Of a stretch of 6,913 nucleotides of DNA, positions 1 to 6,588 are shown piece after piece (the first letter of the stretch is position 1; every line of letters begins with the position of its first letter). Under the pieces are notes generated by a model. The model did no database searches. It saw only the letters and a list, made by a program, of their open reading frames with translations, and was not told the DNA's origin. The stretch comes from an uncultured Aeromonadales bacterium (GTDB taxonomy: Bacteria > Pseudomonadota > Gammaproteobacteria > Enterobacterales > Succinivibrionaceae), in the NCBI GenBank assembly GCA_902796095.1, contig CADBNP010000192.1, forward strand, positions 1 to 6,913, written 5' to 3'. The position numbers were made by a program, and so were the translations under genes.

Positions 1-180
1 GACGTTTAGACCATCCCGAATCCCTATCTTATCCAAAAGACATCGATACAATCAGCTGGTCAAAAAGGACTCTACACCCCTGACTTTGTTTCCTTAGTCA
101 TCGTGACCTTCGAGATTACTTCTAAGTATGACGATGTTAAAAACATACGTAATTGTACGTTAATTCAGGTTCAAATATAA
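1..180. other. Left-edge DNA with no supported gene
   Basis: No intact gene can be supported here. Two plus-strand frames stay open for part of the stretch. One enters from the window edge and stops with TGA at 81-83. The other is open from the TAG at 7-9 to a TAA at 178-180, about 56 codons including a GLYTPDF stretch, but it has no ATG and no ribosome binding site. Either could be the tail or remnant of a decayed gene, and I recognise neither. The second frame stops exactly where the first RNA-like repeat begins. Confidence 0.3.
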
Positions 181-291
181 CTTCGCAACTTTTTTGCCGG
201 GATAAAAATATTCACATGATGTAATATGTGAACCATAAAAGCACAAGCAGCAATTTTTCGCAATCAACCAGTTAATGATCGTGCTTTGTTA
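181..291 (+). ncRNA. Putative structured RNA, copy A of a two-copy repeat
   Basis: This 111-base element shares with copy B the 5' block CTTCGCAACTTTTTTGCC, the block AAAAGCACA-NN-CAGCAATT, and the 3' end GTGCTTTGT-N-A. Between the blocks the sequence differs but pairing is kept. TTCACAT (211-217) pairs with ATGTGAA (226-232) around a loop of GATGTAAT. AAAGCAC (238-244) pairs with GTGCTTT (281-287) and encloses a weak ATCA/TGAT hairpin (263-266 with 276-279). The 5' block can itself form a short GCAA/TTGC hairpin. A possible weak promoter lies just upstream (TTGTAC at 153-158, TATAAC at 176-181, 17-base spacer). The strand is not proven; plus is favoured because the neighbouring DUF2828 gene reads that way. 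A Y-RNA-like role is inference from the Ro60-like neighbour. I see no tRNA-like module and no pairing of the two ends. A small mobile repeat is the main alternative. Confidence 0.45.
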
Positions 292-483
292 CAAACTGCC
301 TGAGGATTGAACTTTTACCAGGAAATAAGTGGTACAGAATAAAGATTCATACTTGTTTCCTCTGTTCATCCTGAGAATAATCGCATGATACACCGATATT
401 TCGACAGTATATTATGCAGGCAGTATTTATTTGGCACCCCTTATTTTTTTTTCATTTTCAACTCCTCCAATTTGACCTCCTTT

Positions 484-515
484 AATACCCGGAATTAACT
501 GCCGGGTATTTTTTT
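484..515 (+). terminator. Rho-independent terminator
   Basis: AATACCCGG (484-492) and CCGGGTATT (502-510) form a perfect 9-base-pair stem with a 9-base loop, and a run of seven Ts spans 509-515. The T tract is only on the plus-strand exit side, so it ends a plus-strand transcript. No protein gene lies upstream for it to serve. The likeliest client is an RNA starting at or near copy A, or a lost gene. It also separates copy A from copy B and from the downstream gene cluster. Confidence 0.8.
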
Positions 516-599
516 GAATTATAAAAATAATTTCACCATAAACGACCGCACAATTGTTTTGGCGAACTATATTAATTGGGTTGATAAGAAAATAATATG

Positions 600-717
600 C
601 TTCGCAACTTTTTTGCCATGAAAGAAAAATGAATAATAAGTAATATAAATTCATTAAAAGCACATCCAGCAATTATAAAACGTGAACCATTTTTCATGAA
701 AAAAATGTGCTTTGTAA
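600..717 (+). ncRNA. Putative structured RNA, copy B of a two-copy repeat
   Basis: This 118-base second copy begins with the identical 18-base 5' block and carries the AAAAGCACA-NN-CAGCAATT block and the GTGCTTTGT-N-A end. The first hairpin has a different sequence from copy A but the same stem length: AATGAAT (628-634) pairs with ATTCATT (649-655). GTAATAT occurs in this hairpin in both copies (221-227 and 640-646). The closing stem is AAAGCACA (657-664) with TGTGCTTT (706-713). Inside it, CGTGAA (681-686) pairs with TTCATG (693-698), including one G-U pair. Preserved pairing over changed sequence argues for selection on an RNA fold. No terminator follows before the DUF2828 start 150 bases downstream, so this copy may lie in that gene's 5' leader and act in cis, or be processed from it. 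Strand and function are inferred. Confidence 0.45.
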
Positions 718-867
718 GGTAATCAGTTCACCAGAAAACCTGTAAACAGCTCTCCTGCTTCTTTACTCAGTCTGCAAACAGTATTGCGCAGAGAATTCAG
801 AGCATTGCTGACACAGGCAGCTGTTGATTGAATTTTCCGTCCAGTCAGATATATCAGGGAGAGAAAC

Positions 868-2316
868 ATGCTTAATGATCTTAAATCTGAATCAAATAAG
901 ACCTTTACTGAAAACGGTGCCGTCACTCCATGTACCACATGCTCCGACTGTCTGGATCTTTTTGCCACCATCGGTGCCATGCGTCACAGAACAGAAGCAA
1001 GCATAGAGCAAAATTTTTTAAGAGCATTTGCTGAAAATCCAACAACTGCTCTCCGAATACTTTTCTTTGCACGTGATATCCGTGAAGGTCTCGGTGAACG
1101 GAGGACATTCAGAACAGTTATCCGGTGGCTCGCAAGAAACGAACCTGCGTCTCTGCTGAAAAATCTTGAATTCATTGCCGAATTCGGAAGATGGGATGAT
1201 TATCTGGTGCTTCTTGACACCGATTTGAGAAGGAACGTTTCAGAATTCCTGCACCGGCAGTTTCTGAAAGATCTGGATGCTCTTAAAACAAACGGAAAGG
1301 TCTCCCTTCTCGGGAAATGGCTTCCTTCCGCCAACGCTCACAGTGTTGAGGCTGTGATATATGCAGGAATGCTGATCAGAGATTTCGGAATGCGTGAGGC
1401 TGACTACCGCAAATCACTGAGCGCTCTCAGGGCTGAAATAAAAATTATTGAAAACAATCTGAGAAAACGTGATTACACTTTTTCATATGAAACACAGCCT
1501 TCAAAAGCCATGCTTAAATATCGCAAGGCATTCATGCGAAACGATAAGGATCGTTACACGGAATTTCTTTCGAAGGTCAAAACCGGCGAGGCAAAGCTGA
1601 ACACCGAAACACTGATGCCTTATGAAATAGTAAGATCCTGCTATACTGCAGGCGAGGATGAGAGGCAGTCTCTTGACACCACATGGAATGCACTGGAAGA
1701 TTTTACCAACAATGAGAATGCCATTGTTGTAGCCGACGGCTCGGGTTCAATGTACGATGCCGGAGGTCTCCCTGCCACCGTGGCACAGTCGCTGGCGATC
1801 TACTATGCCGAAAGGAACAAGGGGGCATTCGGGAATCATTTTATAACCTTTTCCCGTAAGCCAAGAATTGTGGAAATACACGGTCATGATATAGTCGAAA
1901 AGGTAAGGTACTGCAGAACATTCAATGAATGTTCCAATACAAATCTTGAGGCTGTTTTTAAGTTAATCCTTGACACGGCCGTGAAGCACAATGTTCCGCA
2001 AAGGGAGCTGCCTTCCACTCTCTACATAATAACCGACATGGAATTTGATTCCTGCACGTTAAACAGCTCAAAGAGCAATATCGATGTTGCCGATGAAATG
2101 TTCCACGAAAATGGATACAGACTGCCAAGAATTGTGTTCTGGAATGTGAATTCAAGAAACATCCACCAGCCGATAACAAAGGATTACCGCGGTGTCATTC
2201 TTGTATCAGGGTGCAATGCAAATCTGTTCTCCCTTATTGTTAACGGAGATGTTGATCCGTATGATTTCATGATGAAAACCATAGAAGTAGACCGGTATCG
2301 AAAAATCTCTGCATAA
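868..2316 (+). CDS. DUF2828-family protein with C-terminal vWA domain, Ro60/TROVE-like layout
   Basis: The 482-residue product is probably cytoplasmic, with no signal peptide or membrane segment. Residues about 10-250 are mostly helical and match DUF2828 landmarks: ENGAV near 15, LFFARDIREGLGERR at 65-79, FGRWDD at 106-111, LLGKWLPS at 147-154 and a KYRKAFMRND stretch at 217-226. Residues about 283-470 form a von Willebrand A domain with a complete metal site: DGSGS at 290-294, T358 in SNTNLE, and D390 in IITDMEFD. Helical repeats plus a vWA domain with this metal site is also the plan of Ro60/TROVE proteins, which bind misfolded small RNAs and Y RNAs; that this protein binds RNA is inference. 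An N-terminal CTTCSDC puts cysteines at 22, 25 and 28. The ATG follows AGGGAGAG (856-863) at good spacing, and an in-frame TGA at 829-831 excludes a longer start. A terminator follows at 2346-2381, then two WYL genes. The exact substrate is unknown. Confidence 0.82.
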   Translation: MLNDLKSESNKTFTENGAVTPCTTCSDCLDLFATIGAMRHRTEASIEQNFLRAFAENPTTALRILFFARDIREGLGERRTFRTVIRWLARNEPASLLKNLEFIAEFGRWDDYLVLLDTDLRRNVSEFLHRQFLKDLDALKTNGKVSLLGKWLPSANAHSVEAVIYAGMLIRDFGMREADYRKSLSALRAEIKIIENNLRKRDYTFSYETQPSKAMLKYRKAFMRNDKDRYTEFLSKVKTGEAKLNTETLMPYEIVRSCYTAGEDERQSLDTTWNALEDFTNNENAIVVADGSGSMYDAGGLPATVAQSLAIYYAERNKGAFGNHFITFSRKPRIVEIHGHDIVEKVRYCRTFNECSNTNLEAVFKLILDTAVKHNVPQRELPSTLYIITDMEFDSCTLNSSKSNIDVADEMFHENGYRLPRIVFWNVNSRNIHQPITKDYRGVILVSGCNANLFSLIVNGDVDPYDFMMKTIEVDRYRKISA

Positions 2317-2345
2317 GGCATGATACAATCCCGGACTGAATTGTG

Positions 2346-2381
2346 CAGGATCCGTAGTGGCTGCTACAGATCCTGTTTTTT
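2346..2381 (+). terminator. Rho-independent terminator or attenuator between the first two cluster genes
   Basis: CAGGATC (2346-2352) pairs with GATCCTG (2369-2375). After one C-A mismatch the stem continues as GTAG (2354-2357) with CTAC (2364-2367) around a 6-base loop. Six Ts follow at 2376-2381. It starts 30 bases after the DUF2828 stop codon. It should end most transcripts there, leaving the WYL genes to read-through or to an unseen promoter in 2382-2435. A structure like this would be unusual inside a coding region, which supports the later GTG start for the next gene. Confidence 0.85.
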
Positions 2382-2435
2382 ATTTTCAGTTTCTGATTTC
2401 CGGAAAACTACAGCCTGTCTAAAGGATCAAGCTGC

Positions 2436-2441
2436 AAGGAG
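2436..2441 (+). promoter_or_regulatory. Ribosome binding site that sets the GTG start at 2449
   Basis: AAGGAG sits 7 bases before GTG at 2449-2451. The ATG at 2320, which would add 43 residues, has no purine-rich site in front of it (the preceding bases are GCATAAGGC) and would place the 2346-2381 terminator hairpin inside the gene. The upstream residues it would add are also rich in Cys, Arg and Ser and look non-coding. Confidence 0.8.
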
Positions 2442-2448
2442 TATACAG

Positions 2449-3690
2449 GTGGCCTACAGCGAACTTATCAAAAACTTCAGTCATGTCCGTGCCTATCTTC
2501 GTTCCTTTTATGTCTACGGTTTTCAGCACCGCAGCGAATACACCCAGAAAAGTTCAAGAATGTATGATAACGAACGGAGACGTGTTGAGAGCTGGCTCGG
2601 CAAATATCTAACGTTCATTCAGGACAAAGAGGGTCGCAGAGTATTTATCAGTCTTGACAGCCGGGATATACCCCAGAATCCCCTGTTCAGTGCCTTCAGA
2701 GCCAAGAGTTTCACTCCCACTGACATATCACTGCACTTTCATGTTCTTGATATTCTTCAGACTGAAAATTCTCTTAGCATCACGGATCTGATGAACTCAC
2801 TGACAGCAAGACTGCTGGATTTCAACGGAGAGATACTGCCGGACGAATCAACCGTGCGCAGAAAACTAAAAGAATACGTAGCCCTCGGTCTTTTATGCAC
2901 CGGAAAGAAAGGCAGAGAAACTGTCTACAGTCTTCCCGACAGCTACTCCGATCTTGAAAAATGGAACTGTGCGGCGGCATTCTTTTCAGAAGTGCTTCCC
3001 ATGGGGGTTATCGGCTCCTATATTCAGGATCGCATGGCAGAAAGATGCCAGTTCTTCAGATTCAGGCAGCACTACATACTCAGCACTCTTGACAGTGAGA
3101 TCCTGTACAGCGCAGCACAGGCAATCAATGAAAAACGCCTGATAACTTACAGTCACAACAACCAGAATCTGAAAGTTCTTCCCCAGAAAATCTACATCGG
3201 CACTCAGACGGGAAGGCAGTATCTGCTGGTATGGTCTCCCAAAAGAAGAAAATTTTCTTTTCAGCGCACTGATCAGATTTCCAACCTGAAAATCGATGAG
3301 GCGTTCGATGTACCGCAGGATCTTGAGGAAAAATTAAAGATATACCAGTCTCACGCATGGGGAGTCACCAGCTGCAACAATCAGAGCTGTACCGAGCATA
3401 TTGAAATGATCCTCAGCATCAGAGCCGGAGAGGATTATCTGCTGAACAAACTGATAAACGAAAAACGCTGCGGAACCGTGGAGCAGATAGACGAAACCAG
3501 ATGGCTTTTCAGGGCCGATGTGTACAACACCCTGGAAATGGTTCCATGGCTCAGATCCTTCACCGGCAGTATTCTGGAGCTGAAAGGATCGAACAGTGTG
3601 GTAATTAAACGATTCTGGAAAGATTTGAGCGATCTTGCCAATCTCTACTGCTCCGGCGACACCGGTAAATCAGGTGAAGCTGACGTATGA
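2449..3690 (+). CDS. Winged-helix and WYL-domain protein, likely transcriptional regulator
   Basis: Read from GTG, the product has 413 residues. Residues about 1-60 form a basic helical region with a conserved-looking RAYLRSFYVYGF start. Residues about 92-162 look like a winged helix-turn-helix (ITDLMNSL, then DESTVRRKLKEYVALGLL, then a KKGRETVYSL wing). Residues about 213-285 are a WYL domain, with INEKRLITYSH, GRQYLLVWSPKRRKF and FQRTDQISNL marking the core strands. Residues about 313-395 fit the WYL C-terminal extension (WCX). WYL proteins as a family sense nucleic acids or nucleotides and often regulate defence or stress loci; the ligand here is unknown. The usual W-Y-L signature is replaced by Q-Y-L (257-259). 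The gene follows the DUF2828 gene after a terminator and precedes a second WYL gene by 91 bases. It probably regulates the cluster, and that role is inferred. A T8 run at 3728-3735 downstream has no stem. Confidence 0.8.
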   Translation: MAYSELIKNFSHVRAYLRSFYVYGFQHRSEYTQKSSRMYDNERRRVESWLGKYLTFIQDKEGRRVFISLDSRDIPQNPLFSAFRAKSFTPTDISLHFHVLDILQTENSLSITDLMNSLTARLLDFNGEILPDESTVRRKLKEYVALGLLCTGKKGRETVYSLPDSYSDLEKWNCAAAFFSEVLPMGVIGSYIQDRMAERCQFFRFRQHYILSTLDSEILYSAAQAINEKRLITYSHNNQNLKVLPQKIYIGTQTGRQYLLVWSPKRRKFSFQRTDQISNLKIDEAFDVPQDLEEKLKIYQSHAWGVTSCNNQSCTEHIEMILSIRAGEDYLLNKLINEKRCGTVEQIDETRWLFRADVYNTLEMVPWLRSFTGSILELKGSNSVVIKRFWKDLSDLANLYCSGDTGKSGEADV

Positions 3691-3781
3691 AACAGACCCG
3701 CTGACACCAAACACTGCTTAACCCTCGTTTTTTTTCAACCTGCCACCAGTTTCAGAAAATCCGAAAGAAGGAGAAAAACTA

Positions 3782-4738
3782 ATGCTCTTCCATGAAATAT
3801 ACGGCAGATACTACCAGGTCACCGCCAATATTCTGAAAGAGGCTGTCAGAGGCAATCTGACCCGGGGAAAACTGAATGCCATGATCCACAGTCAGGCTTT
3901 CAGCGAGAGTATTCTTACCATGCCGGAAAATCTCGTCGGCAGCAGATGGAGTCTCATCCGGGAGGATCTCTCAACGCCACTTAAAAACGAACCTCACATG
4001 CCGCTGACAATACTGGAAAAAAGATGGATTAAGGCACTGATGCTTGATCCGAGGATCCGGCTGTTTGAGCCTGACATGGAGGCCTTCAGCGATGTTGAGC
4101 CTCTTTTCAGTCCTGATATGATAGTGTATTACGACCGCTCGGCAAAAGGCGACGACTACTCCGATCCGCTTTATGTTTCCTGCTTTAAGACGGCTCTTGC
4201 TGCACTGAGGGAGCACAGGAAACTGAAAATCCGCTGGAAATCATCTTCTTCAACTGCTGCGGCACTGACTTCTCATGAAGCCGAGGCGATACCGATGTAC
4301 CTGGAATATGCGGAAAAGGATGACATCTTCCGCATAACACTGCAGGATGAGATGAATCAGTTAACAGTCAGAATAAGTCAAATCACCGAATGCGAAATGA
4401 CTTCCGTCGCAGTTCCTCCAGACGCGTTGAAACTGAAAAAGGAGACCAGAGAGTCTGTCACCTTCGAGCTTACAGATTTCCGCAATGCCAAGGAGCGGGT
4501 TCTGTCCCATTTCTCACATCTTGAAAAGGAAACAAAGAGACTCGACGATCTAAGATATCAAATCACGCTGAAGTACAACAGCAGCGACGAATCGGAAATG
4601 GTGACAAGAATACTGTCCTTCGGACCGGTGATTAAGGTTACATCACCGGAGAGCTTTACTGAACTCATAAGAAAAAGAATCAGAGCACAGCTCTCCATGA
4701 AAAACTGCTCCTGCGACGTTACTCATGCTCAAAAATGA
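3782..4738 (+). CDS. Second WYL-domain protein
   Basis: The 318-residue product belongs to the WYL group that opens with an EIYGRYYQV-type helical segment (residues about 5-13) and an EKRWIKALMLDPRIRLF motif (79-95). The WYL core spans about residues 130-205: FKTALAALREHRKLKIRW, then a strand with PMYLEYAEKDDIFRI, then LTVRISQIT. A WCX-like C-terminal part covers about 226-300 (ESVTFELTDFRNAKERVLSHF and LSFGPVIKVTSP). I see no clear winged helix, unlike the gene before it, so the two proteins may act as partners, with DNA binding supplied by the first. The start is well supported by GAAGGAG (3767-3773), 8 bases before the ATG. The residues at the third WYL position group are altered, as is common in this branch. 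The ligand and target are unknown. No terminator is visible right after the stop. Confidence 0.75.
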   Translation: MLFHEIYGRYYQVTANILKEAVRGNLTRGKLNAMIHSQAFSESILTMPENLVGSRWSLIREDLSTPLKNEPHMPLTILEKRWIKALMLDPRIRLFEPDMEAFSDVEPLFSPDMIVYYDRSAKGDDYSDPLYVSCFKTALAALREHRKLKIRWKSSSSTAAALTSHEAEAIPMYLEYAEKDDIFRITLQDEMNQLTVRISQITECEMTSVAVPPDALKLKKETRESVTFELTDFRNAKERVLSHFSHLEKETKRLDDLRYQITLKYNSSDESEMVTRILSFGPVIKVTSPESFTELIRKRIRAQLSMKNCSCDVTHAQK

Positions 4739-5166
4739 CACCGACCTGATCATCCTGAAGAAAAAAGGATCACCTCCCGGCAGAAAATGCCTGTAATTCC
4801 ACCAGAAAAAACGGAACCGCTGAAACAAATGCGGCTGCTGTTACTGACGCCTGTCTGAAAATAGTTATTTTCCAGTTCCGACATTCCCGAAGATTCATTT
4901 TTAAGACAGAGCCCGATGGTTAAAAACGTGGGTTTTATCTGTGTCATGGAGTATAATACAGGCGATTTTTATTATTCAGCACTGTTCCTCAGACTGCACA
5001 GATCAGACCGCATTATTATCTACTGGATAAGAGTGATCGTCATACAAATCATGGGGTTCCAGGGCAAAAAGATTTATCAGCAGATTGTAAAAACAGAAGA
5101 AACATCTGCGGGCAGAAAAAAATTTTCCTATTATCAGGCAATATAGCAAATCATTGGAGAGTATAA
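4739..5166. other. 428-base intergenic gap before asnS
   Basis: No protein gene is supported. A 76-codon plus-strand frame at 4916-5146 is open but has no ribosome binding site before its ATG, unnatural composition and no family resemblance. Small hairpins occur, for example CTGAAAAT (4855-4862) with ATTTT-C-CAG (4867-4875), and a weak GGCA/TGCC (4779-4782 with 4788-4791), but none is followed by a T run. The main signal is a TATAAT box at 4952-4957. The gap separates the accessory cluster from asnS. Confidence 0.5.
4929..4957 (+). promoter_or_regulatory. Candidate sigma-70 promoter for asnS
   Basis: A perfect TATAAT lies at 4952-4957. The hexamer 17 bases upstream, TGGGTT at 4929-4934, is a poor match to TTGACA, and there is no TG extension. 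If used, transcription would start near 4964 and give asnS a leader of about 200 bases. A promoter for asnS is expected somewhere in this gap, because the neighbouring genes are functionally unrelated; this is the best candidate I see. Confidence 0.35.
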
Positions 5167-6567
5167 ATGAGCATCGCATCAGTAAAGGATGTGCTAATAG
5201 ACAAAAAAATAGCTGTAGGTGAAACTGTTACAGTTAGAGGATGGATCCGCACCCGCAGAGATTCCAAGGCAGGAATCTCCTTTTTGGCAATCAGTGACGG
5301 TTCATGTTTCAACCCTATTCAGGCTGTTGTACCGAATACTGTCAGCAACTACGGCGATGTTCTCCGTCTTACCACAGGATGCTCTGTCAGTGTAACAGGT
5401 GAGCTTACTCCATCAGAAGGAAGCGGACAGGCCTTTGAAGTAAAGGCTTCAGAAGTGGAAATTGTCGGCTGGGTTGAAGATCCTAACTCCTACCCTATGT
5501 CTCCGAAGCGTCACACTGTCGAATATCTGCGTGAACATGCGCACCTCCGTCCAAGAACGAATATCATCGGTGCCGTCATGAGAGTAAGAAACTGCCTGGC
5601 ACAGGCTATTCACCGTTTTTTCCAGTCTGAGGGTTTTATGTGGGTTGCAACCCCGCTTATTACGGCTTCTGACTGCGAAGGAGCAGGAGAAATGTTCAGA
5701 GTTACAACTCTTGATATGGACAATCTTCCAAAAACTCCAGACGGAAAAATTGATTACGACAAGGATTTTTTCGGCAAGGAAGCCTTTATGACAGTATCCG
5801 GACAGCTCAGTGCCGAAACCTACGCCTGTGCTCTGTCCAAAGTCTACACCTTCGGTCCTACCTTCAGAGCAGAGAATTCAAATACTACCCGTCATCTGGC
5901 AGAATTCTGGATGATTGAGCCTGAAGTTGCATTCTATGATCTCAATGACTGCGCAGGACTTGCAGAAAGAATGCTCAAATATGTATTTAAGGCTGTTCTT
6001 GATGAAAGAATGGATGATCTTGAATTCTTTGCACAGCGTGTGGACAAGGATGTTATTGATCGTCTGCAGAGATTTGTTAGCTCAGACTTTGCACAGATTG
6101 ACTACACTGATGCCGTGGAAATTCTGAAAAACTGCGGAAAGAAGTTTGAATTTCCTGTAGACTGGGGTACAGATCTTCAGTCAGAGCATGAACGGTATCT
6201 GGCAGAGGAACACTTCAAATCTCCTGTCGTTGTTAAAAACTATCCTAAGGATATCAAGGCATTCTACATGAAACTGAACGACGACGGAAAGACTGTGGCC
6301 GCCATGGACGTGCTTGCTCCAGGAATCGGAGAAATCATAGGAGGTTCACAGCGTGAGGATCGTCTGGATCTTCTCGACAGGCGTATGGAAGAAATGCACC
6401 TGGATCCAAAAGCGTACTGGTGGTACCGGGATCTCAGAAGATACGGTTCAGTACCTCATTCAGGCTTTGGTCTTGGCTTTGAACGTCTTGTTGTGTATGT
6501 TACCGGTATGGGCAACGTCAGAGATGTTATTCCGTTCCCTCGCACACCAAGAAATGCTGAATTCTGA
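5167..6567 (+). CDS. asnS: Asparagine--tRNA ligase (AsnRS)
   Basis: AsnRS charges tRNA-Asn with asparagine in the cytoplasm, using ATP, for translation. The 466-residue product has the same length as E. coli AsnS and the same order of blocks. An OB-fold anticodon-binding domain covers about 19-103 (VTVRGWIRTRRDSKAGISF). The class IIb catalytic core follows. Motif 2 is at 233-251 (FRAENSNTTRHLAEFWMIE), and GIGEIIGGSQRE at 386-397 and motif 3 GFGLGFERL at 433-441 supply ATP and active-site residues. The C-terminus NVRDVIPFPRTPRNAEF is typical. The N-D discrimination pattern and length favour AsnRS over AspRS. The start is fixed by GGAG at 5156-5159, 7 bases before the ATG. The gene stands alone between a 428-base gap and a strong terminator, so it is likely monocistronic. 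It is intact, and its close match to gammaproteobacterial AsnS is the best taxonomic clue in the window. Confidence 0.98.
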   Translation: MSIASVKDVLIDKKIAVGETVTVRGWIRTRRDSKAGISFLAISDGSCFNPIQAVVPNTVSNYGDVLRLTTGCSVSVTGELTPSEGSGQAFEVKASEVEIVGWVEDPNSYPMSPKRHTVEYLREHAHLRPRTNIIGAVMRVRNCLAQAIHRFFQSEGFMWVATPLITASDCEGAGEMFRVTTLDMDNLPKTPDGKIDYDKDFFGKEAFMTVSGQLSAETYACALSKVYTFGPTFRAENSNTTRHLAEFWMIEPEVAFYDLNDCAGLAERMLKYVFKAVLDERMDDLEFFAQRVDKDVIDRLQRFVSSDFAQIDYTDAVEILKNCGKKFEFPVDWGTDLQSEHERYLAEEHFKSPVVVKNYPKDIKAFYMKLNDDGKTVAAMDVLAPGIGEIIGGSQREDRLDLLDRRMEEMHLDPKAYWWYRDLRRYGSVPHSGFGLGFERLVVYVTGMGNVRDVIPFPRTPRNAEF

Positions 6568-6588
6568 TTAACCGAAAATAAACACCGC

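Noticed and set aside
387..415. Promoter GATACA with TATTAT, 17-base spacer
   Set aside because: The -35 match is only three of six, and AT-rich DNA gives such boxes often; mentioned only as a possible source for the RNA ended at 515.
432..452. Sigma-54-like TTGGCAC before a T tract
   Set aside because: The -24 part fits, but the required GC at the -12 position is missing (only T residues there), and no sigma-54 activator gene is in the window.
427..672. 81-codon minus-strand reading frame
   Set aside because: It runs through the structured repeat and the terminator, is rich in Ile, Asn and Phe as expected from AT-rich DNA, and lacks a ribosome binding site at its start. The AGGAGG-like sequences inside it lead only to a four-codon ATG-AAA-AAA-AAA-TAA.
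181..717. CRISPR array, integron attC sites or retron RNA
   Set aside because: Only two copies 419 bases apart with diverged interiors, no cas, integrase or reverse transcriptase gene in the window, and no attC core pairs.
824..855. Promoter TTGATT with TATATC before the DUF2828 gene
   Set aside because: The spacer would be 20 bases and the transcript would start inside the ribosome binding site.
3691..3781. T8 run between the two WYL genes as a terminator
   Set aside because: No stable stem precedes the T run at 3728-3735, so the two WYL genes are likely co-transcribed.
4916..5146. 76-codon plus-strand frame before asnS
   Set aside because: No ribosome binding site, no family resemblance, and it overlaps the best promoter candidate for asnS.
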